A stretch of 44,582 nucleotides of DNA from an uncultured Bacteroidota bacterium. GTDB lineage: Bacteria > Bacteroidota > Bacteroidia > Flavobacteriales > Flavobacteriaceae. The stretch lies in contig CACGNO010000006.1 of assembly GCA_902574335.1 (NCBI GenBank), forward strand, positions 1 to 44,582. Direction: 5' to 3'. The translations under genes were made by a program, and so were the position numbers. The notes under the pieces are model-generated. The model did no database searches, was not told the DNA's origin, and saw only the letters and a list, made by a program, of their open reading frames with translations. Every line of letters starts with the position of its first letter. Position 1 is the first letter of the stretch. Positions 15,946 to 25,530 of this stretch are shown piece by piece.

Positions 15946-17179
15946 ATCTACCTCATTAATTAAGGTTAGCTCAATATTTTTTACAATATTTAGTTCCTAT
16001 TTAATTTTTAATTATATACCTGCAGATTATTATTCTGATGCAATAATACCTTTTATTTCAGTTGGTGTAATTGCTAAATTAAGCAATATTGGTTATGGCC
16101 AAATTGTAATTCATTATTATAATAAATACTATGATGATAGAAAGAAAGTATATTCTACAATATTAATTCAATCTTTGTTTGTTTTCTCTTTGATTAGTAT
16201 TATTTTATTTTTTTTCAATAATAATTTATTTGAGGTTCTAAATGTTTCTAAAAACCCAAATTTATTTTTAATTATTGGTTTGTTTTTTTTGATGACAATC
16301 AAACAGGTTTTCAATCCAATAATTAGGCTAGACATAGGTTTAAAATATTTTAATTACTTAAATGATTTAATTCCTAGTTTATTTGTTTTTTTATTTTCAA
16401 TTACTTTACTATTAAATATTGATTCTTTTAAATATTATCTTGAGTTTCTTGTATTTTTTGAGGTTGTAATTTTCATCATTTCTTTATATTATATACTTAA
16501 GTATAAAATTTTTAGTAAAAAAATTATCAGTCATATTGAAGTTTTAAAATTTAGTTTGAGGACTTATTCTATTTCAGTTGTAAGAGTTATTGAAGATAGG
16601 TTTGAACCTTTATTGCTCGCAGTCTTAAATTTGAATAATTATATTATTATATATGATTTTGCTTACAAAATATTTACAAAACTCCAAGTTATATATCAAA
16701 TATATCATGTTGTTAATTTTAAGAGGCTTTCTGGGTTCTCGAAAACTGAATATCAAAAGTATTTTTCAAAAATATCTTTATTGTGGATTTACATGTTAGT
16801 TTACAGTATTATATGCATTCTTTTATCTTATTTTTTAATAATAATTTTCATTCCAAAGATGAATGAGTCTATATATATTTTAGCTCCACTAATTTTATCA
16901 TATTATTTTTTATTTTTTGCTAAGCAATCAAATATGTTTTTTGTAGTTATAGGCAAACCAGAAATTAAAGCTATTTCTAAATTTTTATCATTTATTTTTA
17001 GAGTTGTTTTATTATACTTCGCTTTTAATTATGATCTATATGTTCCATATATACTAGGATCTTCTTATTTGATTTCTGAGCTTATGGTTTTTTGTTTAAC
17101 AATTTTTATTTTATCAAAATTGTATGGTTATAAACTAAATTTTTTAAAATTTAAATCCCTAAAAAAATTAATTAACTAA
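15926..17179 (+). CDS. Wzx-type oligosaccharide flippase (region A)
   Basis: A polytopic membrane protein of 417 aa with about twelve hydrophobic segments, from FFTIFSSYLIFNYIPADYY at the N-terminus to the C-terminal LMVFCLTIFILSKLYG. It resembles polysaccharide biosynthesis/MATE-like flippases that move undecaprenyl-linked repeat units across the inner membrane. Family signatures are weak, as usual for Wzx, but topology, length and position directly before a Wzy-like gene support the call. It overlaps the previous gene by 20 bp and shares TAATG with the next. A second flippase lies at 35416-36642. Confidence 0.8.
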   Translation: MSLKKYKSTSLIKVSSIFFTIFSSYLIFNYIPADYYSDAIIPFISVGVIAKLSNIGYGQIVIHYYNKYYDDRKKVYSTILIQSLFVFSLISIILFFFNNNLFEVLNVSKNPNLFLIIGLFFLMTIKQVFNPIIRLDIGLKYFNYLNDLIPSLFVFLFSITLLLNIDSFKYYLEFLVFFEVVIFIISLYYILKYKIFSKKIISHIEVLKFSLRTYSISVVRVIEDRFEPLLLAVLNLNNYIIIYDFAYKIFTKLQVIYQIYHVVNFKRLSGFSKTEYQKYFSKISLLWIYMLVYSIICILLSYFLIIIFIPKMNESIYILAPLILSYYFLFFAKQSNMFFVVIGKPEIKAISKFLSFIFRVVLLYFAFNYDLYVPYILGSSYLISELMVFCLTIFILSKLYGYKLNFLKFKSLKKLIN

Positions 17180-18396
17180 TGAGAATAACTTTTCCTTATC
17201 TAATTTTTTTATTAACGTTTGATTTATTGTTTAGATTAGATTTGTGGTATGTAGCTATAATACTTTTATTAACGTATTTATTTATAATCTACAAATCAAA
17301 AGAAGATCTGGCTTCTTTTTTAATTATTTCTCCATTATATCCACAAATTTTTAGACAACTTGAAATTCCGTTTTTTAATGATATAACAATATATTTTATA
17401 ATATCATTATTGTTAATTGGTTTACCTAAATTAAAGAAAATAAAGAAAGATTTAATTTTAGTAGCACTGATTGCCTTCATTTCACTAACATCAGTAATTA
17501 ATGGGGTAGAGCTAAAATCATTAATTGTCTCTTTTTTTATTCAATTTTTAATTCTCATTCTTTTAATTTATACTCTTATTGATAATGTTAAAGCTTTAAA
17601 TACTTTTAAGAAATACTTATTTACTTTTATAAGTTTTATTTGTTTTGATTTTATTTTCGAAAAAATATATTTTGGAATGGATAAATTAGATGGTGGTTAT
17701 CTAGGAACCGGAAACTCCTATGGAAATATTTTAGTGATAGTATTTTTTTTATTTCTATTGATTTCCAAACTAAACATTATAAATAGAATTTTTTTATACT
17801 CAATTATAGGGCTAACGTTATATTTATCACTTTCAAGAGGAAGTCAATTAACTTTTTTAATAGGGACTTTATTTTATGAGCTTATTATAATTAGAGGATC
17901 ATCAAAAAATAACTTAAGATATTTTTTACTTTCAATTTCGGTAGTGATAACTTATTTCATCTATAACATGGATACAATCCCAATCGATGAAATAAAAAGT
18001 TTCGATGAAATTTCAACTGGAAGAACTGCAATTTGGCTTAGAATAATTGAGTTTTTTGCATTCGATCCTCAAAAACTTATAATTGGTGGAGGTTATAATT
18101 CTTTTTTGGATTGGCATTTTAATAATTATGGAGTAGATATAAATACACAAAACCATCTTTTATTAATATTATGTGAGGGAGGTTTGATTTCTTTAATTCT
18201 ATATATTACATATTTGTTCAGAAGATTTCCTTTTAACAATCAAATTTTACTAACTATATCTTTATTTGGAATAGGTTTTTTCTCTCATTTTTCCGTTTCT
18301 TCAACTATATTTTATATGTTTTTGATAGGACAATTTATTTTAAGCCATAAAATAAATAAGGATATGCAAAATTTAGAAAATAATAATTTGGTTTAG
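17179..18396 (+). CDS. Wzy-type O-antigen polymerase/ligase (region A)
   Basis: An inner-membrane protein of 405 aa with about ten to twelve hydrophobic helices. The ligase/polymerase-like signature includes LSLSRGSQLTFLIG before a large periplasmic loop with STGRTAIWLRIIEFF, IIGGGYNSFLDWH and NTQNHLLLILCEGG. This resembles the Wzy_C/O-antigen ligase family, which polymerises repeat units on the periplasmic side. Its ATG overlaps the Wzx stop codon by one base (TAATG). It is distinct from the second polymerase at 33138-34526, implying two polymer types or a replaced polymerase. Confidence 0.82.
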   Translation: MRITFPYLIFLLTFDLLFRLDLWYVAIILLLTYLFIIYKSKEDLASFLIISPLYPQIFRQLEIPFFNDITIYFIISLLLIGLPKLKKIKKDLILVALIAFISLTSVINGVELKSLIVSFFIQFLILILLIYTLIDNVKALNTFKKYLFTFISFICFDFIFEKIYFGMDKLDGGYLGTGNSYGNILVIVFFLFLLISKLNIINRIFLYSIIGLTLYLSLSRGSQLTFLIGTLFYELIIIRGSSKNNLRYFLLSISVVITYFIYNMDTIPIDEIKSFDEISTGRTAIWLRIIEFFAFDPQKLIIGGGYNSFLDWHFNNYGVDINTQNHLLLILCEGGLISLILYITYLFRRFPFNNQILLTISLFGIGFFSHFSVSSTIFYMFLIGQFILSHKINKDMQNLENNNLV

Positions 18397-18430
18397 TATT
18401 TTTAGTAAACCAAAAAAATAATATACAATT

Positions 18431-19453
18431 ATGAAAATTTTAGTAACCGGAGCTGCTGGATTTATTGGTTATCATTTATCAAAAAAATTGATTAGTGAAA
18501 GTGTCTCTGTGATAGGATTAGATAATATAAATTCATATTATGATCCAAATTTAAAGTATGATAGACTTAAAAATTTAGGTATTCTTAAAAGTCAAATAAT
18601 TGATAATCATTTAATAAAATCTAATACATATAAAAATTTTAATTTTTATAAAATTAATCTCGAAGACAAAAAAAATTTAGAATTAGTTTTTATAAATGAG
18701 AAGCCAGATATTATAATAAATTTAGCTGCTCAGGCTGGTGTGAGGTATTCTTTGACAAATCCAGACGCATACATACAATCAAATATTGTTGGATTTACTA
18801 ATATTTTAGAGTTATGTAAAATTTATAATATTCAAGATATAATTTATGCATCAAGTTCATCAGTATATGGAAGTAATAAAAAATTGCCATTTAGCACAGA
18901 GGATAGAGTAGACAATCCTATTTCACTTTATGCTGCAACTAAAAAATCTAATGAATTATTCGCTCACACATACTCTCATTTATTTAATATCAGAACCATT
19001 GGATTGAGATTTTTTACGGTATATGGTCCGTGGGGAAGACCTGATATGGCCCTTTTTTTATTTGTTAAAGCTGCTTTAGATAATAAAGAAATTGATGTAT
19101 ATAATTATGGAAATATGAGTAGAGACTTCACATATGTTGATGATATTATAAATGGTATTTACAAGCTAATTTTAAATAGACTTAATATTTTTAAAAAGTA
19201 TAAAACTAATTACAGAATATACAATATTGGAAATAGTAGCCCTGTTAGACTGGGTGATTTTATTTCTGCAATTGAAAAGAAATTAGATCTAAATTTGAAA
19301 AAAAAATTACTTCCTATTCAACCAGGAGACGTTTCTGACACGTATTCAGATGTAAAAAACTTAATTTCTGATTGTGATTATAAGCCAAATACTGATATAC
19401 AATATGGTGTCAATGAATTTATTGATTGGTATAAAAATTACTATAAAGTTTAA
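18431..19453 (+). CDS. UDP-glucuronate 4-epimerase-like SDR
   Basis: An extended short-chain dehydrogenase/reductase that interconverts UDP-glucuronate and UDP-galacturonate. NAD motif GAAGFIG is at 7-13, the substrate-loop signature LDNINSYYDPNLKYDRL at 30-46, NLAAQAGVRYSL at 97-108, SSSSVYG at 141-147, and catalytic Tyr167 and Lys171 lie in LYAATKK. RFFTVYGPWGRPDMALFLF then follows, which is diagnostic of the UDP-GlcA 4-epimerase branch. At 340 aa it is full length. UDP-GlcA could come from the dehydrogenase at 23-844. It is separated by 34 bp from the Wzy gene. Confidence 0.9.
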   Translation: MKILVTGAAGFIGYHLSKKLISESVSVIGLDNINSYYDPNLKYDRLKNLGILKSQIIDNHLIKSNTYKNFNFYKINLEDKKNLELVFINEKPDIIINLAAQAGVRYSLTNPDAYIQSNIVGFTNILELCKIYNIQDIIYASSSSVYGSNKKLPFSTEDRVDNPISLYAATKKSNELFAHTYSHLFNIRTIGLRFFTVYGPWGRPDMALFLFVKAALDNKEIDVYNYGNMSRDFTYVDDIINGIYKLILNRLNIFKKYKTNYRIYNIGNSSPVRLGDFISAIEKKLDLNLKKKLLPIQPGDVSDTYSDVKNLISDCDYKPNTDIQYGVNEFIDWYKNYYKV

Positions 19454-19465
19454 TAGATTTTTTTA

Positions 19466-20479
19466 ATGGTATTTTTTCTAATTAATTCTATAAATAAAGG
19501 TGGTGCTGAAAATCAACTTAAATTTTTTTGTGATGTTTTAACTAAAAAAAGAATTAATTATAAAATCATATATTTTGAAAAATCAAATTCTATAATAAAA
19601 TTTAGAAATACGATTTTTTGTGATAAAAAAAGTCACATAAGTCGTATTATTTTTCTTTATAATTTTCTTAAAGATAAATCACCTAATTCTTTTATATTAT
19701 CTTTTTTAAATAGAAGTATTTATTATATATCAATATTAAATTTACTCATAAAATTTAAAAAGTCTGTTGCATTCTACAGAAGCAATGAAAAAAGAAACAG
19801 CTTTTTTGGTCATGTTAAAAATTTTCTTGCAATAAGAACTTTTGAAACTATTTATTCAAACTCTTTAGAAAATCAAAATTTTATGATATATAAGTATAAG
19901 TTGCCAAAAATTAAAAGCTTATTTATCCCTAACAAAATAGATTTATCAATTAGAAATAAGGTAAAAAATAAAACATTTTTTTATGATAAAAACTTTGTTA
20001 AAGTATTATTAATAACTAGAAATACAAAGGTTAAAAATTTAAATTTTTTATTTAAAATTTTAGATCATTTACCAGAAAATTTTTTGATAGAAATTTTAGG
20101 AAAAGGATTTGAAAATTCAGAATTTAAAAGAATATCATTAAACAATTATTCAAACAGAATAATATTTACAGGTTTTGTTAAAAATCCTGCATTAAAAATA
20201 TTCTCTGCATCAATGTTATTATCAATCTCAAAAATTGAAGGAACCAGTAATGCTATTATTGAGTCACTATCCTTAGGTGTACCTGTTATTTCATCTAACG
20301 TAGGAGTAAAACACCTTCAAAACATGAACTTCTTCGGATTAAGTGTGATTGATGATTGGAATGCTAAAACTTACGCTGATGAGATAATGAGAATTTCTAA
20401 AAGAAAGTTTTGTTGGTTTAATGATTTTTCATTGAATAACCAAAAATTTGAAAATGAAGTTTTGAAAATAATTAAATGA
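19466..20479 (+). CDS. GT4-like glycosyltransferase
   Basis: A GT-B fold glycosyltransferase of 337 aa. The acceptor-side glycine loop is NSINKGGAENQLKFF (about 7-21), and the C-terminal donor-binding helix is SKIEGTSNAIIESLSLGVPVISSNVG, with the family's E-x7-E pattern. No membrane helix is apparent apart from a hydrophobic patch in the first domain. It lies 12 bp after the epimerase and overlaps the next glycosyltransferase by ATGA. Probably adds one sugar of the region A repeat unit; donor unknown. Confidence 0.85.
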   Translation: MVFFLINSINKGGAENQLKFFCDVLTKKRINYKIIYFEKSNSIIKFRNTIFCDKKSHISRIIFLYNFLKDKSPNSFILSFLNRSIYYISILNLLIKFKKSVAFYRSNEKRNSFFGHVKNFLAIRTFETIYSNSLENQNFMIYKYKLPKIKSLFIPNKIDLSIRNKVKNKTFFYDKNFVKVLLITRNTKVKNLNFLFKILDHLPENFLIEILGKGFENSEFKRISLNNYSNRIIFTGFVKNPALKIFSASMLLSISKIEGTSNAIIESLSLGVPVISSNVGVKHLQNMNFFGLSVIDDWNAKTYADEIMRISKRKFCWFNDFSLNNQKFENEVLKIIK

Positions 20480-21567
20480 AAAAAAATATTCTTATTTGTC
20501 ATTATGGTGAAATTATAAAACAAAATAATAGGTATTATACTAACTCAAATATGATAACCTACTTTCAATCAATATCAAAAAAATATCATGTAACTATTGC
20601 TGCTCCAATAACTGAAATAAAGAATTATAAAAACAGGTATACTTCTTTCATTGATTTTGATTGTAAATACTTCAATCTAAGAAAAGGAAATTTTATTTAT
20701 AACAACATAAGTCTTTTATTTTTATCATTTAGTTATTATTTAACTTATATTTTTTTACCATCAAAGCAATTTATTCTAATTGCTTTATTAAATTTTAAAA
20801 CAAAAATAATTTCTTATATAGGTAGTGATTTTACCGAAACATTTGTATACAGAAATTACAGATTAAAATTTCTGATTCCTTTAATTGTAAGTTTTTATTT
20901 AATTATTGAAAAAATAATGGTAACACGATCTGTTTTAACATTTGTAACAGGTCAAAAATTACATGATCAGTACAAAAAACATAATGTTCATAAGGTTACG
21001 CCAATCACTGACTTGTTAGATTTAAATCAAAATATTTCAAAGGATTATTCATCAAAAAGATTCTTGTTTTGCAGTGGTAAAATTTCAAAACAAAAAGGTA
21101 TTATATCTTTAATTGAGTCTGTGAAAAATTTAAGTTCAAAAATAAAAATTGATATAGTAGGGGAATGGCCTGAATATGAAGAGTCAAAGAATGGATTAAT
21201 AAATATTGACTACCATGGGTATATAACTGATAAATTAAAAAGAAAAAATTTTTATTTAAATGCGAGAACTTTGTTAATATTATCTAAAGGTGAGGGATTT
21301 CCTAGGGTTATTTATGAAGGTATATTAAACCGATGTTTAATTCTATCTACTAAAATTGAATCAATTGAGAAAAATTTAAAAGGTTTCAAAATATTTTTTA
21401 TTGATGATAGAGATAATATAAAAGAGGTTTCAAAAAAAATTAATGAACTTTATCAAATTAACGAAAATGATTTTAAAAAAATTACTGACCACAACTTAAA
21501 ATTGTTAAAAAATCTATTCAAGGATGATTCAGGTAAGCAATTTCAAAATTTAACTAATAAGATTTGA
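20476..21567 (+). CDS. GT4-like glycosyltransferase
   Basis: A 363-residue GT-B fold glycosyltransferase. The C-terminal half shows FCSGKISKQKGIISLIESV (donor-domain first strand and KG loop) and LILSKGEGFPRVIYEGILNRCLIL, the E-x7-E donor-binding helix. The N-terminal half contains hydrophobic stretches around 75-95 and 130-150 that may bind the membrane near the lipid-linked acceptor. It overlaps the upstream gene by four bases (ATGA) and the next gene by TTGA. Sugar specificity cannot be read. Confidence 0.82.
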   Translation: MKKNILICHYGEIIKQNNRYYTNSNMITYFQSISKKYHVTIAAPITEIKNYKNRYTSFIDFDCKYFNLRKGNFIYNNISLLFLSFSYYLTYIFLPSKQFILIALLNFKTKIISYIGSDFTETFVYRNYRLKFLIPLIVSFYLIIEKIMVTRSVLTFVTGQKLHDQYKKHNVHKVTPITDLLDLNQNISKDYSSKRFLFCSGKISKQKGIISLIESVKNLSSKIKIDIVGEWPEYEESKNGLINIDYHGYITDKLKRKNFYLNARTLLILSKGEGFPRVIYEGILNRCLILSTKIESIEKNLKGFKIFFIDDRDNIKEVSKKINELYQINENDFKKITDHNLKLLKNLFKDDSGKQFQNLTNKI

Positions 21568-22508
21568 AAAAATTAATAGTTCAAAATATTTATCCTCACT
21601 ATAGAAAACCTTTTTTCTTAGAATTAGAAAAAAAAGGAATTGATTTATTTTTTCAAAAAATTGATGGAGGTTTATTTTCAATATTAAGAAAATTAAATAA
21701 CACTAAATATCATGAAGTAATAATAGAACATAGTCTTTCTTTCAAAATGCTCTATTATTTAATATTTCTAAAATTATTTTACAGATATAAAATAGCATAT
21801 TTTGGTCATTATATTAATTTTAATACTGAAAATCCTAGTTTTAATTTTTTAAGAAAATTTTCACTTATATTTTGTAGTAGGTATTATGCATATAATGATG
21901 AGGTAAAGTATCATTTAAAAAATGATGGTTTTAAAAACAAGATAATATGCTTCAATAATACAGTTGTTTCCTATTATTCAAAAAGTAATCCAATTAGAAA
22001 AATAAAATCAAGCAAAAATATTGAGTTTGCATTTATAGGAAGAAATTATCCTCACAAAAAAATTAATGATATATTATCATTAGCTAATTATGCAAAGTCA
22101 AAATCATTAGATTGGAATTTTAAAATAATAACAGATAGTGATAATAATTTAAAAAATCAATCAGAAAATGTTGAAATTATATTAGGAACAACTGGACAAA
22201 AAATCTATGAAATATTAAATGATACAAATTTTATAATCATCCCAGGCCTTGTTGGGTTAGTTGCTAATGAGAGCTTTAATCTTGGTTGTCCAATTATAAC
22301 ATTTCGATCTAAAACTCATAGCCCTGAGTTTTATTATTTAAAAAATGGTATTAATTCAATTATAATTAAAAAGGATTGGGAAATTTTAGTTTCTACTATA
22401 ATATCTATTTCAAAATCTGAAAGATATTACGAATATTTATGTAAAAATTGCTTAAAAGCTTCTCAGAAATATACTATGAAACAAACTGTAAATTCATTCT
22501 CCACATGA
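21564..22508 (+). CDS. Glycosyltransferase, GT-B fold
   Basis: A 314-residue protein with GT4-like layout. IVQNIYPHYRKPFFLELEK near the N-terminus is the loop after the first strand seen in many GT4 enzymes, FAFIGRNYPHKKINDIL begins the donor domain, and IIIPGLVGLVANESFNLGCPIIT is the donor-binding helix. The start is TTG at 21564, giving a TTGA overlap with the previous stop; the next in-frame ATG would remove the first strand, so TTG is preferred. The neighbouring genes show it belongs to the region A glycosyltransferase set. Confidence 0.8.
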   Translation: MKKLIVQNIYPHYRKPFFLELEKKGIDLFFQKIDGGLFSILRKLNNTKYHEVIIEHSLSFKMLYYLIFLKLFYRYKIAYFGHYINFNTENPSFNFLRKFSLIFCSRYYAYNDEVKYHLKNDGFKNKIICFNNTVVSYYSKSNPIRKIKSSKNIEFAFIGRNYPHKKINDILSLANYAKSKSLDWNFKIITDSDNNLKNQSENVEIILGTTGQKIYEILNDTNFIIIPGLVGLVANESFNLGCPIITFRSKTHSPEFYYLKNGINSIIIKKDWEILVSTIISISKSERYYEYLCKNCLKASQKYTMKQTVNSFST

Positions 22509-23599
22509 AAAAAAAAGTTTTGTATATAGGTCAATTTCCTCCCCCCGTTCATGGTGTTTCTTACATTAATAAAGTGATTAAGAATTCAGAACTCATCAAT
22601 AAAAAATTAGATATAATTTATTACGATTACAGGTTTACTAATGATATCTCAACCATTGGAAAATTAAAATTTAAATCAATTGTGTACTTACTAAAGAATA
22701 TATCAAGTGTTTTCAAAATTTTAAGGAAAGAAAAAAGAGAAATTATTTTCACAATTGTTCCTGTTGGAATTGCCTTTTATCGTGATTTTTTATTGATATA
22801 TATTATTAGAATTTTTTATAATTTAAATTTTAAACTCTATCTCCATGCTGGAAATATTGATTCCTTCATTAACAAGAACAGAATTAACAAATATTTGTAT
22901 CAATATCTTTCAGGATTTTCAAATTTTATTTTTTTGAGGAAAGGGTTATTTCAATCTGTAAATATTAAAAATATTAAATACACTATCCTAAATAATTTTT
23001 ATCCAAAAATAAAATACATTAGTAATGATAAAAATCAAAGTTTACAAAAAAAATCAAAATTTATAAATTTTTTATTTCTTTCAAACTATGTCGAGGAAAA
23101 AGGTGTTTTAATTGCTCTCGAAATTTTTAAAAAAATATCTTCTAAAAATAAAAATATACGATGTTACATTGTAGGGTCAGATAATGATTTAACAAAGAAT
23201 GATTTATTAAAACAACTTGATTTAAAACAAGAAAATCAAATAAAAATTTTGGGACCTTTATATGGAAAAGACAAATATGATCTAATGAAAAAGTGCGAAT
23301 ATTTTATTTTTCCATCCATGTATAGAAGAGAAGCATTCCCTGTGGTAATGCTTGAGGCTGTTGCATGTAAATGTTTAGTTTTATCATCAGCTATAAATGG
23401 AATTAATGAAATATTTAAATCTGAAAAAATTGAAAATGATTATAAATCAATACTGAGTTTTCTTCTAAAGAAAATTAATTTTTACCTAAATGATATGGAG
23501 TCTTTTGAAAAAGAAAGAACAAGACAACATAAACTACTTAAAACAAATTATAGTTTGGAATCATTTGAGAAAAATTTTATAAATATTTTTATCAAATAA
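22505..23599 (+). CDS. GT4-like glycosyltransferase
   Basis: A 364-residue GT-B fold glycosyltransferase. The start chosen is the ATG at 22505, giving MKKKVLYIGQFPPPVHGVSY and an ATGA overlap with the previous stop; the frame is open upstream to a TTG at 22448, but that part only reads through the previous gene. The first-strand motif IGQFPPPVHGVS and the donor helix FPSMYRREAFPVVMLEAVACKCLVLSS are clear. It is the last glycosyltransferase of region A, followed 37 bp later by asparagine synthase. Confidence 0.85.
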   Translation: MKKKVLYIGQFPPPVHGVSYINKVIKNSELINKKLDIIYYDYRFTNDISTIGKLKFKSIVYLLKNISSVFKILRKEKREIIFTIVPVGIAFYRDFLLIYIIRIFYNLNFKLYLHAGNIDSFINKNRINKYLYQYLSGFSNFIFLRKGLFQSVNIKNIKYTILNNFYPKIKYISNDKNQSLQKKSKFINFLFLSNYVEEKGVLIALEIFKKISSKNKNIRCYIVGSDNDLTKNDLLKQLDLKQENQIKILGPLYGKDKYDLMKKCEYFIFPSMYRREAFPVVMLEAVACKCLVLSSAINGINEIFKSEKIENDYKSILSFLLKKINFYLNDMESFEKERTRQHKLLKTNYSLESFEKNFINIFIK

Positions 23600-23636
23600 A
23601 TAAAATTTAAAAAAATCTTTAATAAAAAATTAATGT

Positions 23637-25520
23637 ATGTGTGGTATTGCAGGTTTTATAAACTACAGTAATAAAGAAAAGCTTGCTAATAAAGCTAATG
23701 TGATTCAATTTCATAGAGGTCCAGACAATCAATCAACATGGAATGATGATCTTATTGCATTATCACATCAAAGATTATCCATTATTGATTTGTCTGCATC
23801 TGCTGATCAACCATTGATGAAAGATGATTTAGTAATTATCTTTAATGGAGAAATTTATAATTATAAAAAGTTGAAAGAAGAATATTTAAGTGATATTAAT
23901 TTTATTACTGATTCTGATACAGAGGTTATATTAGAAATGTATAAAAAATTTAAACAATCTTGCCTTGAATACTTTCTAGGAATGTTTTCTTTTGTTATAT
24001 ATAGTAAGAAAACCAAAAAATTATTTGCAGCAAGAGATCATTTTGGAATTAAACCATTTTATTACATCAAAAACGGTAACAAAATGGCTTTTGCCTCAGA
24101 ATTAAAAACCCTTTCTAAACTTATCCCTTTTTCAAAAAAAATTAATAGAAAAGCATTAATTTCTTCACTAAATTATTTATGGGTCCCAGGAAGTCAAACT
24201 ATTTTCAGTGACATACTAAAGTTATCAGCTGGTCATTACTTTGAATATGATATTAAAAATGATGATTTTAAAATAAATAAATATTGGGAATTGAGTACAG
24301 AGTTAATAAATTTTCAAGAAAATGATTTGAATAAAAAACTATATAATGAATATAATTCATCTATTAAAAGACATATGGTATCAGATGTTCCTGTCAGTTC
24401 TTTCTTAAGTGGAGGATTAGATTCATCAATGATATCTGTTTCAGCTGGAAAAATAAATAATAATCTATCAACTTATACAATAGGTACATCCAAAGAAGAT
24501 AAAAATATAGAAAATATGCCTGAGGATGAAAAATACGCAAAAATTGTTGCAAATATTAATAATTTCGATCACAACGAGATAATTGTAAAATCAGACATAA
24601 CAAAAATACTTCCCAAAATAGTTTACTCGCTCGATGAACCTATTGGTGATCCTGCTGCTATAAATACTTATTTAATTTGTAGTGAAGCTAGAAAAAATGG
24701 ATCGAAGGTTTTATTGTCTGGAATGGGGGCTGATGAGATTTTTTGTGGTTACAGAAGACAAAAAGCTCTATTATATTCACAGAATTATAAAAAATTACCA
24801 AAAATTATTAGAAAAATTATTAGAAAAGTAGTTAGCTCTCTTCCTGTCAAAGTTGGTCCAATTGGTTTAAGATTATTTAGATGGTCAAAAAAGTTCATTT
24901 CTTTTGCTGAGATGCCAATTGAAGAAGCATATAGAATGAGTTATTCATACTATGACAGGAATGAATTGAATGATCTTTTATTAGATGAATCAAACGAAAT
25001 AATTGATTCTATCTATGAAGATCATAAACAAATATTTGATAAAGAATATAAAGATGATCTGGTTAATAAAATGTGTTACACTGACATTCACATGTTTATG
25101 AATGGATTAAACCTTGCATATACAGATAAAAGTTCAATGGCAGCATCCGTTGAAGTAAGAGTTCCTTTTATCGATAAACAGCTAATAAACTTTGCAATGT
25201 CAATTCCAGGTAATTTCAAGTTCTTCAATAAACAATCAAAATATATTTTAAAAAAAATAGCTGAAAAACTACTTCCTAATAAAATTATTTATAGACCTAA
25301 AGCTTCATTTGGTGCCCCAATTAGATCATGGATTTCGGGTGATTTAAAAGATATGGTTGATGAATATCTTTCTGAAGATAATATCAATAAAAGAAAGATA
25401 TTTAACTACTCTAAAGTTAGAGATATGATAGAAAAAGATAGATTAGGAAAAGAAGATAATGCATATAAAATTTACCAACTTCTAACTTTAGAATTATGGT
25501 TTAAAGCTTATTTAGATTAA
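23637..25520 (+). CDS. asnB: Glutamine-hydrolysing asparagine synthase family amidotransferase
   Basis: Carries an N-terminal Ntn glutaminase domain with nucleophile Cys2 exposed by Met removal (MCGIAGF), RGPD at 27-30, QRLSIIDLS at 45-53 and NGEIYN at 70-75. The C-terminal ATP-pyrophosphatase domain has SGGLDSS at 258-264 and a later SGMGADEIFCGY. At 627 aa it is full length. An out-of-frame ATG four bases upstream is not the start, since Cys must be residue 2. In surface-polysaccharide loci such enzymes often amidate uronic acids or sugar-bound acids; with three uronate-forming genes nearby that is plausible. Ordinary asparagine synthesis cannot be excluded. Confidence 0.88.
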   Translation: MCGIAGFINYSNKEKLANKANVIQFHRGPDNQSTWNDDLIALSHQRLSIIDLSASADQPLMKDDLVIIFNGEIYNYKKLKEEYLSDINFITDSDTEVILEMYKKFKQSCLEYFLGMFSFVIYSKKTKKLFAARDHFGIKPFYYIKNGNKMAFASELKTLSKLIPFSKKINRKALISSLNYLWVPGSQTIFSDILKLSAGHYFEYDIKNDDFKINKYWELSTELINFQENDLNKKLYNEYNSSIKRHMVSDVPVSSFLSGGLDSSMISVSAGKINNNLSTYTIGTSKEDKNIENMPEDEKYAKIVANINNFDHNEIIVKSDITKILPKIVYSLDEPIGDPAAINTYLICSEARKNGSKVLLSGMGADEIFCGYRRQKALLYSQNYKKLPKIIRKIIRKVVSSLPVKVGPIGLRLFRWSKKFISFAEMPIEEAYRMSYSYYDRNELNDLLLDESNEIIDSIYEDHKQIFDKEYKDDLVNKMCYTDIHMFMNGLNLAYTDKSSMAASVEVRVPFIDKQLINFAMSIPGNFKFFNKQSKYILKKIAEKLLPNKIIYRPKASFGAPIRSWISGDLKDMVDEYLSEDNINKRKIFNYSKVRDMIEKDRLGKEDNAYKIYQLLTLELWFKAYLD

Positions 25521-25530
25521 TTTTATTAAA

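Noticed and set aside
22448-22504. N-terminal extension of the glycosyltransferase from a TTG start
   Set aside because: These 19 codons are the previous gene read in another frame; the ATG at 22505 gives a clean first strand and an ATGA overlap.
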